This document shows positions 53,154 to 62,229 of a DNA stretch of 64,000 nucleotides, piece by piece. A program made the position numbers and the translations under genes. The notes under the pieces are model-generated. The model did no database searches. It saw only the letters and a list, made by a program, of their open reading frames with translations, and was not told the origin of the DNA. Origin of the DNA: Ketobacter sp. (lineage in GTDB: Bacteria > Pseudomonadota > Gammaproteobacteria > Pseudomonadales > Ketobacteraceae); assembly GCF_003671495.1 (NCBI RefSeq), contig NZ_RCHN01000045.1:124001-188000 (forward strand), written 5' to 3'. How positions within the stretch are numbered: position 1 is the stretch's first letter; the number at the start of each line of letters is the position of its first letter.

Positions 53154-54503
53154 TCAATCTTGAGCACAGCCGGGGCGCTGCCAGTGGAAGCACACCCGAT
53201 CTGCTTCGGACACAGGTGTATAGTCTTCGCACACCCACAGGCCAGGCAGCCCGGCGATCCGTCCATCGGCATACAGGATAGGCCACAGGCCCCGCAACCA
53301 GGGGGGCACGGCCGCTTCCTGAAACAGGTCTTTGAGGGACTTGCCCGGCCGCCCTGGCAGCTTGAGGCGCTCACCCCCGGCTCGAAATTGAATGCTGAGG
53401 GTTTTTCCGCTCAGGGCCTGACGGGAAAAAGGCAGTGGTGACCCCGTTGCCCGCCATTGCCCCCAGGGTAGGGTCACCGTGGTGTCTACCGTCGGCAGGA
53501 CAATGGGGTCACTGCCCGCCTCCGGTAACGGCTGGCCGAGGCCGTAGAGAACACCCTGGAAGCGGCGCACACTGGCCTGCCCCCAGGTGACCAGGGGCTG
53601 AGCGTCTGTGGTTGCCGATGCAACTTCGCTGGCAATGCGCTGCAACACCACTGCGCTGGGCAAGGGGATACCCAGTTCCCGCAACCAGAAGCGCAATAGG
53701 TTGTGCTGCCGTGCCGTGCTCAGGGTCTGCAAACGCACCAGTGGCAGGCCGCCATCGGGGCGAGCCCCTCCCAGATCCAGCGCCGCCAGGTCGTCCAGCA
53801 GCAGTGCCGACTCGTTGCATAACCGAGCCGAGCGGGCCAGGGTTTGGTTCAGCTCTGCACGCCGGGAGCGCCACAGGGGCAGCAAACGCCGCCGTATAAA
53901 ATTGCGTTCCAGGGATTCGTCCTGATTGCTGGGGTCCTCGACCCAGTGCAGATGGTGCTCCCGGGCATAGGTTTCCAGCTCGAGCCGGTCCCAGTCCAGC
54001 AGCGGGCGCACAATGTGGAAGCCATGGCGACGACTGTGGGCGGTCATGGCACCCAGTCCCAGAGGACCACTGCCACGGGCCAGGCGCTGCAGCAGGGTTT
54101 CCACCTGATCATCCCGGTGATGGGCCAACAGCAGGACCTCACTGGGCTGCACCAGCTCGTGGAACACCTGATAGCGGGCCCTGCGGGCCTGTTGTTCCAG
54201 ACTGGAAGCTGCCCTGTCCACGGTGACATCACGGGTGACGCAGGGAATGGACCATTGCTGGCACAGCGCGACGCACTGATTGCGCCAGCCGGGAGCCTCA
54301 GCGTGCAATTGATGATTGACGTGAATGGCCTGCAGGGGCGGCCGCCGGTGAGGCGGAAGCTGGCACCACCAGCGGTACACCAGGTGCAACAGAACGGTGG
54401 AATCCAGCCCACCACTGAAGCCCACATGAATGCGGTCAGGCCCTGGACATTCCGCCAGGGCCTGACCGATTAATTGACTGTTCAGAACATTTGCGTTTGG
54501 CAC
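53154..54503 (-). CDS. tilS: tRNA(Ile) lysidine synthetase TilS
   Basis: 449 aa. Attaches lysine to C34 of the CAU-anticodon tRNA-Ile so that it reads AUA; essential. PP-loop VGFSGGLDSTVLLHL (about residues 27-41), LLLAHHRDDQVETLLQRLARGSG, and RPLLDWDRLELETYA are diagnostic. A C-terminal TilS substrate domain (GGERLKLPGRPGKSLKDLFQE) is present. In Pseudomonas accA is next upstream; here an ABC system takes that place. Confidence 0.95.
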   Translation of the reverse strand: MPNANVLNSQLIGQALAECPGPDRIHVGFSGGLDSTVLLHLVYRWWCQLPPHRRPPLQAIHVNHQLHAEAPGWRNQCVALCQQWSIPCVTRDVTVDRAASSLEQQARRARYQVFHELVQPSEVLLLAHHRDDQVETLLQRLARGSGPLGLGAMTAHSRRHGFHIVRPLLDWDRLELETYAREHHLHWVEDPSNQDESLERNFIRRRLLPLWRSRRAELNQTLARSARLCNESALLLDDLAALDLGGARPDGGLPLVRLQTLSTARQHNLLRFWLRELGIPLPSAVVLQRIASEVASATTDAQPLVTWGQASVRRFQGVLYGLGQPLPEAGSDPIVLPTVDTTVTLPWGQWRATGSPLPFSRQALSGKTLSIQFRAGGERLKLPGRPGKSLKDLFQEAAVPPWLRGLWPILYADGRIAGLPGLWVCEDYTPVSEADRVCFHWQRPGCAQD

Positions 54504-54518
54504 ATTACCATCAACATG

Positions 54519-56462
54519 TCAGCCACGACGGCGGCGCAGCCACGCCACCCCGATCAGCAACAGGGTCAATAACAGAGGTACCAGGGCAATATTGATCAGT
54601 TTGAGGGTGAAGTCCAGTTGTTCAATGTCCTGATTCAACTGATGCTGGACGTTGCGCAGTTTTTTCCGGATTGACAGCTTCTCCCGTTGGAACTCCAGCA
54701 ACTGGGCCTCCACTTCAGGGGTAAGGGTAATGCTGTTGGCGTCATCCCCTTGCTGGTTCTGCAATTCCATCAGCTTTTGTTCCACCGCCTGCAACTGGTT
54801 CTGCAGATCCTGCTCCACGCTGCGGAAACGTTCCTCCGCCTCCCGTTGCATCTCTTTCACCACGGTGAACGGGCGGAAATAACGCCCCTGTCCGCGGATG
54901 CTCACCAGGTCCGGGCTGCCGGAGAGGGTATCCACCGCATTGAAGAAGAAGTCCCCGTTATCGGCAAAGGGCGCGGCCACACTCTGGCCAAAGAACTGCC
55001 GGATCTGAACCCAGAGACGGTCCGTCAGGATGTCCGTGTCGGCCACAATCATCACATTGATGGGCTGCTGGGATTGCTGCAGGAACTCCGCCGGCTGATC
55101 CGTGGCGGCGGCTGCGTTAGGTTGTGCAGCGCCCTCAGAATCCGTCTCCGATTCATTTTCAGGTGCGTCTTCCCCTTCGCTGACCGGCACGCCATCCGGG
55201 AACGCGGACTGCACCGGACCCCGCACGGTGGCCGCCAGCACGTACTCTTCACCGGTGGGTTTAAAGCCGATGGCCAAGCCGCTGGGGTCCTGCATCATGT
55301 CCAGCTTGCTGGCCACAATGGGCATGGCGTAGGCGGAGGATTTCATCAGCACGCCTACTTCCGTGGTCCGTTGCTCCAGGGGCTTGATGTAACCGGCACT
55401 GGCCATGTGCAACGTTTCCAGCTGACTCACAATCTGGTTATCCCGGGCCAGGTTCTGGTCGGTCAACTGCAGAATACCCAAATGACGAACCGGCTGTCCG
55501 CTGGGGCTTCCCACCTGCAATGCCAGCTGGGCATCCCCTACAAACTCCCGGGTGGAAACGTCCACACCCCAGGCGTTGAAGAGCTTGTTCAGATCATCGG
55601 AAGCCTTACTGCCAGGTGCCTGGGCCAACTCAGCGTAGGGGTCCACAAAGAAGATGGCATGGCCGCCCCGCAGCACAAACTGGTCAATGGCAAAGAGCGT
55701 GGTGTCGGGCAGGTCTTTCGGGTGAATCACCACCAGCAGATCGTAATCCTCCGTGGAGATGTCCTCCTGATCATTGCCGATGGTGCTGACGTCGAACAAC
55801 TGCCGAATCTGGTCCACGCTGAACCAGGGCTGGGTGGGCTGGCGCATCATCATATTGAAACCGCCTTCCACCTCCAGGCCGGCAATCAGGCCCACCCGGG
55901 GTTTGTGCTCCTGGCTCACCTGATAGATCATTTTCGCAATGTCATATTCCAGAAATTCCTGTCGATCCGGTTTGAAGAATGGAATCTGCAAAGTAGGACG
56001 CTCGCTCTCTTCCGCGCTGGCGCCCTCCTCCAGCTCGCCGTACTGAGCCACCAGGCCGAAATACACCGTATCGCCGGCGTTGCCGATGGGCGCTGCCTGC
56101 AGACCGAAGGCGGCGGCGCGATCCTCATCCTCCGAGAACGGCTCCGGATCAATCACGGTCAGTTTGATGCGCCCCTGGGACGCCAGCTCAAACTCTTCCA
56201 GCAGTTCCCGCACCTGCTTGGCGTAGTTGCGCCAGGCCAGGGCATCCTTGGTGGTGGTGGTGGAGAAAAAGAAATACAGATCCAGCGGCTGCTGCAGATC
56301 CCTGACAATATTTTTGCTGCCCGTGGACAGGGTGTACAAGCCTCCTTCTGTCAGATCCACCCGGGCACTTTTGAACACCCAATCGGTGAACAGCGTGGAG
56401 AACAACATTGCTAACGCCAGCACAACCAGACCGGCACCTGAAAACCATTTGCTTACTCGCAT
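54519..56462 (-). CDS. GldG-like ABC-associated membrane protein
   Basis: 647 aa. One N-terminal transmembrane helix (about residues 8-28), a large periplasmic domain of the ABC-type uncharacterised transport (GldG/Gldg) family, with YTLSTGSKNIVRDLQQPLDLYFFFS near residue 42 and a ThuA/GATase-like fold (GHAIFFVDPYAEL). A Ser/Glu/Ala-rich low-complexity insert (about 430-460), a coiled coil (about 545-610) and a second transmembrane helix near the C-terminus complete it. GldFGA proteins serve gliding in Bacteroidetes, but this set occurs in non-gliding gammaproteobacteria too. Substrate unknown. Confidence 0.82.
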   Translation of the reverse strand: MRVSKWFSGAGLVVLALAMLFSTLFTDWVFKSARVDLTEGGLYTLSTGSKNIVRDLQQPLDLYFFFSTTTTKDALAWRNYAKQVRELLEEFELASQGRIKLTVIDPEPFSEDEDRAAAFGLQAAPIGNAGDTVYFGLVAQYGELEEGASAEESERPTLQIPFFKPDRQEFLEYDIAKMIYQVSQEHKPRVGLIAGLEVEGGFNMMMRQPTQPWFSVDQIRQLFDVSTIGNDQEDISTEDYDLLVVIHPKDLPDTTLFAIDQFVLRGGHAIFFVDPYAELAQAPGSKASDDLNKLFNAWGVDVSTREFVGDAQLALQVGSPSGQPVRHLGILQLTDQNLARDNQIVSQLETLHMASAGYIKPLEQRTTEVGVLMKSSAYAMPIVASKLDMMQDPSGLAIGFKPTGEEYVLAATVRGPVQSAFPDGVPVSEGEDAPENESETDSEGAAQPNAAAATDQPAEFLQQSQQPINVMIVADTDILTDRLWVQIRQFFGQSVAAPFADNGDFFFNAVDTLSGSPDLVSIRGQGRYFRPFTVVKEMQREAEERFRSVEQDLQNQLQAVEQKLMELQNQQGDDANSITLTPEVEAQLLEFQREKLSIRKKLRNVQHQLNQDIEQLDFTLKLINIALVPLLLTLLLIGVAWLRRRRG

Positions 56463-56487
56463 TGTCTCGGCTCCTCCTCGTTGGCGC

Positions 56488-57222
56488 TCAGTTGGCTTTC
56501 TTCATGTGGATGACGATGGCGGTGGCGGTGAGCCAGCCGGCAATCATGATGAGGAAATACAGCACGTCCCGCAGATCCAGCACACCTTTGGCAAAGGCGT
56601 TGAAATGGGTGAGGAAACTCAGTGCGGCCACGGACTCAATGAACCAGTCTGCCATCCAGTCCGGCCACCAGCCCATGACGATTTCCCAGCCGCTGACCAT
56701 CATCAGAAAACACACCACCACGGCCACAATAAACGCAATCACCTGATTTTTGGTACAGGCGGAAATGCAGGAACCCACCGCCAGCATGGCGCCGGCCATC
56801 AACCAACTGCCCAGATAACTGGCCAGGATCACCCCGTTGTCCGGGTCCCCCAGGTAGTTCACGGTGAACCAGATGGGGCAGGTCAGGATCAATGCAATGC
56901 CGGTGAACACCCAGGCGGCCAGGAATTTTCCCAGCACCATATCCCGCAGGCTGATGGGCAGAGTCATCAACAATTCCAGGGTGCCGCTCTTGCGTTCCTC
57001 CGCCCACAGGCGCATGGACAGGGCGGGCACTAAAAACAGATAGAGCCAGGGATGATAGTTGAAGAACGCACGCAGGTCCGCCTGGCCGTTGTCAAAGAAC
57101 CCGCCAAAGAAAAAGGCAAAGGAACCGGCCAGCACCAGGAAAATCACGGTGAACACATAGGCCAGTGGAGTGGCCACATAACTGGCCAGTTCCCGTTTAA
57201 AGATCACGGCTGTCTGACGCAT
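56488..57222 (-). CDS. ABC-2 type permease, GldF-like
   Basis: 244 aa with six predicted membrane helices, starting RQTAVIFKRELASYVATPLAYVF, an ABC-2 permease opening in which the amphipathic start contacts the ATPase. AEERKSGTLELLMTLPISLRDMVLGKFLAAW is the ABC-2 coupling region. The ATG overlaps the ATPase stop by one base. With the neighbouring GldG-like protein it forms one exporter. Confidence 0.87.
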   Translation of the reverse strand: MRQTAVIFKRELASYVATPLAYVFTVIFLVLAGSFAFFFGGFFDNGQADLRAFFNYHPWLYLFLVPALSMRLWAEERKSGTLELLMTLPISLRDMVLGKFLAAWVFTGIALILTCPIWFTVNYLGDPDNGVILASYLGSWLMAGAMLAVGSCISACTKNQVIAFIVAVVVCFLMMVSGWEIVMGWWPDWMADWFIESVAALSFLTHFNAFAKGVLDLRDVLYFLIMIAGWLTATAIVIHMKKAN

Positions 57223-58139
57223 CAGGCCACCTCCTGGGTAATGGTGCGGAACACTTCGTCCAGACGACCCCGTTCCACATGCAGTTCATCCACCTGCCAA
57301 CCTTGCTGGCTGATCAGTGCGTTCACGGGCGCAAACAGGGACTGCCCTGATTTGGGGAACACCACCAGGCGCCCTTGATCCGCTTCCACACTGGCCACCT
57401 GAGGCAGTTTGACCAACTCGGATTCGGCGTTTTCGGCTCCCTGCAAAGTCATGCTGATGGCGCCGTGATAGCGGGAGCGGGCTTCCAGTTGCTGGGGAGT
57501 GCCATCCGCCAGAATCCGGCCACCGGCTATGATGATGGCGCGGGTACATACGGCGGACACTTCTTCCAGAATGTGAGTGGAGACAATGACAATCTTGTCC
57601 TTGGACAGGTTGGCAATGAGGTTACGCACTTCCTGCTTCTGATTCGGGTCCAAGCCATCGGTGGGTTCGTCCAGAATCAGCACTTTGGGATCATGGATAA
57701 TGGCCTGAGCCAGCCCCACCCGGCGCTTGAAACCTTTGGACAGGGTTTCGATGGGCTGATCAAAGACCGAAGACAGTTGCAGGGCTGTTTCCACCCGCTC
57801 CACCCGCGCTTGCAGCTCTGCTCCGCGATACCCGCGCACCTGACCGATGAAGGCAAGAAACTGACGCGGGGTCATATCGCCGTAACTGGGGGCGCCCTCC
57901 GGCAGATAGCCGATCAGCTCCTTGGCTTTCAAGGGCTGTTCCGTGGCGTCGTGGCCGAGCACCGTGACTTTACCCGAAGTCGGCGCCAGAAAGCCGGTGA
58001 TCATCTTCATAGTGGTGGATTTTCCGGCACCGTTAGGTCCCAGGAAACCCAGTACCTCCCCAGGCGCGACCGAAAAGGAAAGGCCATTGACCGCGGTAAA
58101 GGGGCCAAAGGTCTTGGTCAAGTTATCGATTCTGATCAT
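57222..58139 (-). CDS. ABC transporter ATP-binding protein, GldA-like
   Basis: 305 aa. Walker A GPNGAGKSTTMKMI (about residues 36-49), signature LSKGFKRRVGLAQAIIHDP, Walker B VLILDEPTDGLDPNQ, H-loop IVSTHILEEV. The sequence groups with ABC-2 drug/Gld-type ATPases. First gene of a three-gene minus-strand operon (ATPase, permease, GldG-like). Function of the transporter not known. Confidence 0.9.
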   Translation of the reverse strand: MIRIDNLTKTFGPFTAVNGLSFSVAPGEVLGFLGPNGAGKSTTMKMITGFLAPTSGKVTVLGHDATEQPLKAKELIGYLPEGAPSYGDMTPRQFLAFIGQVRGYRGAELQARVERVETALQLSSVFDQPIETLSKGFKRRVGLAQAIIHDPKVLILDEPTDGLDPNQKQEVRNLIANLSKDKIVIVSTHILEEVSAVCTRAIIIAGGRILADGTPQQLEARSRYHGAISMTLQGAENAESELVKLPQVASVEADQGRLVVFPKSGQSLFAPVNALISQQGWQVDELHVERGRLDEVFRTITQEVA

Positions 58140-58472
58140 GTTGAATCCCTGTTCTCAATTAACAACGTGCGACCCGCGTTCACACCGAGACACGAAAAGA
58201 CAAGTTATTCAATTTTCTTTATAGGGTGGGGTTCGATACCCCAAAACGCCCCTTTGGACCCATGCCGTTCCGGAAAGTTCGGTGGCCGAACCGACATTCA
58301 GCCCCCACAAAGGGAGCCGGTAATATGGAACCGGAGACACGATTTTTCAACGGCTTATTTTTGTAAACTTTATGGATTAATGCTTTGTTACACTGACGAG
58401 TGGCAGATTTTTGCCTAAGCTGGCATTAGGCAGTAGACTGGCGCCAATTTTAAGGACTCTATAGGTAGTCAC
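58140..58472. other. Intergenic region between the Gld-like operon and plsB
   Basis: No gene seen. It must hold divergent promoters for the ABC operon and plsB. Three small inverted repeats are visible: GGGGT-TCGAT-ACCCC (58228-58242), GTTCGG-TGG-CCGAAC (58277-58291) and CCGGT-N8-ACCGG (58317-58334), in addition to the palindrome at 58412-58432. None is followed by a T-run. Confidence 0.6.
58412..58432. promoter_or_regulatory. Palindrome upstream of plsB, possible operator
   Basis: TGCCTAA (58412-58418) and TTAGGCA (58426-58432) form a perfect 7-bp inverted repeat with a 7-bp spacer, 40 bp before the plsB ATG. The size and place suit a dimeric regulator; no known consensus recognised. Confidence 0.5.
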
Positions 58473-60974
58473 ATGACCCATTGGTTAGGACTGGATCTGC
58501 TGTTCATCTGGTTGGCTAAGCGCTTTCTGTTCTGGATGGTACGCACCCAGGTTCAACCGGAGACCCGGGAAAGTCTTTCCATCGATCCCAATCAGCCGGT
58601 GTGTTACGTATTGAAGAATGAATCCCTCGCTGACTATCTGGTGATGGCACGGGAATGCATCAACCTGGGGCTGCCCGATCCCAGCAAAGGCCTCACCGTG
58701 GGTCGCTATCAACATAAGCGGGCTTCCTACTTTCTGACGGGGAAAGGCTGGGTGTGGGAACGCAAGGAGAAAGCCCTGGCGCAACCGCAAAAACTGCTCA
58801 GCATGATCGACGAGCTGGAACACAATGCTGAGCTGGACGTACAACTGGTGCCCGTGTCCCTGTTTTATGGTCGAGCACCGGCCCGGGAAAACTCCATCTT
58901 TAAAATTCTGTTCTCTGACACCTGGCGGGTGCCCGGGCTGCTGCGCAAGCTGCTGATCATCATGATCCAGGGCCGCCAGACGGTGGTACATTTTGATGAG
59001 CCGGTGTCCCTGCGCACAGTGCTCAACGAAGGCCTGCCGAAAGAGCGGGCGGTTCGCAAGTTGGGCCGGGTCTTCCGAACCCATTTCCGCCGCCTGCGGG
59101 AAGCCGTCATCGGCCCCGACCTTTCCCACCGCCGCACCATGGTGAATGCGCTGTTGCGTATGCCGTCGGTCACCGCCGCCATTGAGTCGGAAACCCAGCG
59201 TTCGGCCAAAGGCAACCGCCGCAAAGCCGAGGCCACCGCCCGCAGCTATGCCAACGAAATCGCCGCCGATTACTCGCACTCAGTGATCCGTATTTATTAC
59301 ATCGTGCTCACCTGGCTCTGGAACAAACTGTACAACGGGGTATCGGTGAATGGCATTGATCGCCTGAAAAAAGTGGCGACGGACAACGAAGTCATTTATG
59401 TACCCTGTCATCGCAGCCACATCGACTATCTGCTGATGTCCTATCTGTTGTTCCGCCATGGCATGGTGCCCCCGCACATTGCAGCCGGGGTTAATCTGAA
59501 TATGCCGGTGGTGGGCCCGATTCTGCGCCGCGGTGGCGCCTTCTTCCTGCGCCGCAGTTTCAAAGGCAACCGACTTTACACGGCCGTGTTCAACGAATAC
59601 CTGAACATGACCTTCGACCGTGGCTTCTCAGTAGAGTATTTCATCGAAGGCGGGCGCAGCCGCACCGGCCGCCTGCTGGCACCGCGCCCCGGCATGCTGG
59701 CCATGACCGTGCGCAGCTTTTTGCGTACCCGGCGGCGCAACTTTGTCTTTGTGCCGGTGCACATCTGTTACGAGAAAGTGCTGGAAGGCGGCACCTATCT
59801 GGGTGAACTGTATGGCAAAGAGAAAAAGCAGGAGTCGATCTTTGATATCTTCCGCACCCTGCGCAAGATCCGCGGCACCTTTGGGCGGGTCTATGTGAAC
59901 TTCGGCCACCCGATCCACCTCAATGACGCCCTCAGTGAGGTCACCGAGGAGTGGCGCGAGTTCCCCTATGACGACAACAAGCCACCGGCCTGGGTATCCC
60001 AGACCGTGGACAACATCGGCACCGAGATCATCACCCGCATCAACGGCGCCGCCGTGGTGAACCCCATCAACCTGATGAGCATTACCCTGCTGTCCACCCC
60101 CAAGCAGGCCATGGATGAACGGGCGCTGGCCAAACAACTGGATTTCTACCTGGATTTCCTGCGTAAAGTGCCCTACACCGAACTGGTGGTGGTGCCGGAC
60201 ATCAGCGGCGCAGATATCATTGCCTACTGTGAACGCATGGACGTTCTCACCCGGCAAAAGCATGCCCTCGGCGATGTGATCCGGCTCACGGACGATAAAG
60301 CGCTGTTGATGAGTTACTACCGCAACAACATCATCCACCTGTTTGCCCTGATCTCACTGGTGGCCTGCCTGGTGCTGAATAACCGCCGCATCAAACGGGA
60401 CACCCTGACCCGGCAGATCCGCCAGCTCTATGTGTTCTTCCAATCAGAGCTCTTTATCCACTGGGATGAACAGGAAATTCCCGATGTTGTGGACCGCAGC
60501 GTGGAACTGCTGGTGGCCCACGGTTACCTGATTGCCAACGAGACAGAAGTCTGGGCACCGGATAGCCGTGCCACCGAGTTCATGCACCTGAGCATACTGG
60601 CCAACACCACCAAACACTCCCTGGAGCGTTTCTTTATTGCGGTGGAAATCCTGGTGAAATCCGGCTCCGGCAAACTGCAGCGGGCGCAATTGGAAAACGC
60701 CTGTACCATGCTGGCCCAACGCATGTCCCTGCTGCATGAATTCAGCGGCCCGGAGTTCTCCGATAAATCCCTGTTCCGCAACTTTATCCAGGCGCTAGTG
60801 AAAAACGGTGTGCTGAACATCAATGAAGACGGCAACCTCACCTTCGGGGATGCCTTACTGCGCTCCCATGAGGATGCTCATTCGTTGTTGGGTGAAGATA
60901 CCCGGCAGAGTATTCAACAGATTGCGGATATGGACCTGGAAAAGGAATTCACAGAAGAGGTGAAATCCAAATAG
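58473..60974 (+). CDS. plsB: Glycerol-3-phosphate 1-O-acyltransferase PlsB
   Basis: 833 aa, usual for bacterial GPAT. First step of phospholipid synthesis at the inner membrane. Acyltransferase motifs: VPCHRSHIDYLLMSYLL (HxxxxD), GAFFLRRSFKGNRLYTAVF, FIEGGRSRTGRLLAPRPGML, and FVPVHICYEKVLEGGTY. Two hydrophobic segments occur near residues 620-640, and the C-terminal region is helical. It uses acyl-ACP or acyl-CoA. Convergent with rsmJ, 4 bp apart. Confidence 0.97.
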   Translation: MTHWLGLDLLFIWLAKRFLFWMVRTQVQPETRESLSIDPNQPVCYVLKNESLADYLVMARECINLGLPDPSKGLTVGRYQHKRASYFLTGKGWVWERKEKALAQPQKLLSMIDELEHNAELDVQLVPVSLFYGRAPARENSIFKILFSDTWRVPGLLRKLLIIMIQGRQTVVHFDEPVSLRTVLNEGLPKERAVRKLGRVFRTHFRRLREAVIGPDLSHRRTMVNALLRMPSVTAAIESETQRSAKGNRRKAEATARSYANEIAADYSHSVIRIYYIVLTWLWNKLYNGVSVNGIDRLKKVATDNEVIYVPCHRSHIDYLLMSYLLFRHGMVPPHIAAGVNLNMPVVGPILRRGGAFFLRRSFKGNRLYTAVFNEYLNMTFDRGFSVEYFIEGGRSRTGRLLAPRPGMLAMTVRSFLRTRRRNFVFVPVHICYEKVLEGGTYLGELYGKEKKQESIFDIFRTLRKIRGTFGRVYVNFGHPIHLNDALSEVTEEWREFPYDDNKPPAWVSQTVDNIGTEIITRINGAAVVNPINLMSITLLSTPKQAMDERALAKQLDFYLDFLRKVPYTELVVVPDISGADIIAYCERMDVLTRQKHALGDVIRLTDDKALLMSYYRNNIIHLFALISLVACLVLNNRRIKRDTLTRQIRQLYVFFQSELFIHWDEQEIPDVVDRSVELLVAHGYLIANETEVWAPDSRATEFMHLSILANTTKHSLERFFIAVEILVKSGSGKLQRAQLENACTMLAQRMSLLHEFSGPEFSDKSLFRNFIQALVKNGVLNINEDGNLTFGDALLRSHEDAHSLLGEDTRQSIQQIADMDLEKEFTEEVKSK

Positions 60975-60978
60975 GGTT

Positions 60979-61746
60979 TTACACCGGGTACACATCAAAC
61001 CGGCTGCTCTTACCCAGCAGCTGGTAGCCCGGTTTACGCCCCGCCACACTGTCCGCTTTGCGGGGACGCTTCACCACCACCCGCTTGCGGGCGGTTTGCA
61101 GGGCAATCTCCAGCAGCGCCTCGCCGTCCAGGTCCTCCCCCACCAGATCCCGAAACAAGCGCATTTCCTTTTTTACCAGTGCCTGCTTGCTGCGCTCCGG
61201 AAACATGGGGTCCAGGTAAATGACATCAGGCCGCTCGGATTCAGGCAGGTTTGCCAACCGCTCGTGCGCCACCGCCCACTGCAGTGAGATACGCCCGGCC
61301 ACCGTGGCACCCTCTGGCGACAAACTGGCGCGATCCAGACCGTCCCACAACAGGCAGGCGATGGCCGGATGACGCTCGATGGCCTGCACTGAAAAGCCCG
61401 CCGCCGCCAGAATAAAGCTGTCGCGCCCCAAGCCAGCGGTAGCATCGATTACGGTGAGCGGTTCTTTACTGCGCCCGGCTACGGCCTTCACGATCATCTC
61501 ATGCTGGGCCCGCAAAAAACGAAAGCCGGTTTTGCCGTGGATAAAATCCACCATCACCGGATTGCCCAGCGCCTTATCCAGCGGACGCAGCTGCACCAGG
61601 CCATCCCGCCACTCCAGCACCGCACTCAGCCCCGTCTGATCCGCCACCTGACTGGACCAATGCCCATCCAGGCAAGCCACGGGCAGGCCCAACTGGCGAA
61701 CGCGGGAGCGGAATTCAGGCTGGTCGACGGCAATCCAGGACGTCAC
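60979..61746 (-). CDS. rsmJ: 16S rRNA (guanine1516-N2)-methyltransferase RsmJ
   Basis: 255 aa from a GTG start (complement of 61744-61746). SAM motif VIDATAGLGRDSFILAAAGFSVQAIERHP (about residues 98-126), DVIYLDPMFPER (catalytic DPMFP), and C-terminal VVVKRPRKADSVAGRKPGYQLLGKSSRFDVY are RsmJ signatures. N2-methylates G1516 of 16S rRNA. Confidence 0.94.
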   Translation of the reverse strand: MTSWIAVDQPEFRSRVRQLGLPVACLDGHWSSQVADQTGLSAVLEWRDGLVQLRPLDKALGNPVMVDFIHGKTGFRFLRAQHEMIVKAVAGRSKEPLTVIDATAGLGRDSFILAAAGFSVQAIERHPAIACLLWDGLDRASLSPEGATVAGRISLQWAVAHERLANLPESERPDVIYLDPMFPERSKQALVKKEMRLFRDLVGEDLDGEALLEIALQTARKRVVVKRPRKADSVAGRKPGYQLLGKSSRFDVYPV

Positions 61747-61781
61747 AACAGGTTCTCTCGAAACAGGAAGGCCGAGCAGTA

Positions 61782-62147
61782 TTACACAAACAGATCAATA
61801 CTGCCCAGGAACTCACCACTGCCCTGTGCTTCACGGCTGATCTGCTGGGTATTGGTGTAGGCCTGCAGGGCCCGCTGCTTGGAGGACGGCAGGTCGGCCT
61901 GCTCCAGGGGGCGATAGTACTGATAATTGGCCTGACTGGATTCGGTGCGGTTGGTGGGCACAATCTGCCGGGTTGCAGCCGCCTGACGGGCCGCATCGCT
62001 GATTTGAACGTCGTCCGACTGAGGCGGTTTCTGCGGGGCGGTTTCCTGCTGGCGGGCACGGTCCAGGGACGACTGTTGCAGACGGGGATCTTCCCGCCCG
62101 GACAGTCCATTGGACACATAGGATTGTAAGCCGCCGCTGACGCGCAT
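61782..62147 (-). CDS. Small unknown protein with FlgM-like and conserved C-terminal segments
   Basis: 121 aa, soluble, Gln/Ser/Ala-rich and probably disordered through the middle. The segment DDVQISDAARQAAATRQ resembles the ISPEAQ-type motif of FlgM and other flagellar proteins. The C-terminus (KQRALQAYTNTQQISREAQGSGEFLGSIDLFV) looks like a conserved helix plus strand. Not recognised with confidence. Lies between uppP and rsmJ with no obvious partner. A link to flagella or the surface is only suggested by composition. Confidence 0.65.
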   Translation of the reverse strand: MRVSGGLQSYVSNGLSGREDPRLQQSSLDRARQQETAPQKPPQSDDVQISDAARQAAATRQIVPTNRTESSQANYQYYRPLEQADLPSSKQRALQAYTNTQQISREAQGSGEFLGSIDLFV

Positions 62148-62229
62148 GGTTGATTAGGTTCCACCTGAAATGCAGATCAGCTAAGTATAGCCTGACCTGT
62201 TACCGGAGCGCCCGGGGATCAAGTCCTAA

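Noticed and set aside
54687..56414. 575-residue plus-strand open frame
   Set aside because: Antisense to the GldG-like gene, which has clear membrane helices and family motifs; no domain on the opposite strand.
58401..58415. TGGCAGATTTTTGCC before plsB, looking like a sigma-54 site
   Set aside because: Again one base short between GG and GC.
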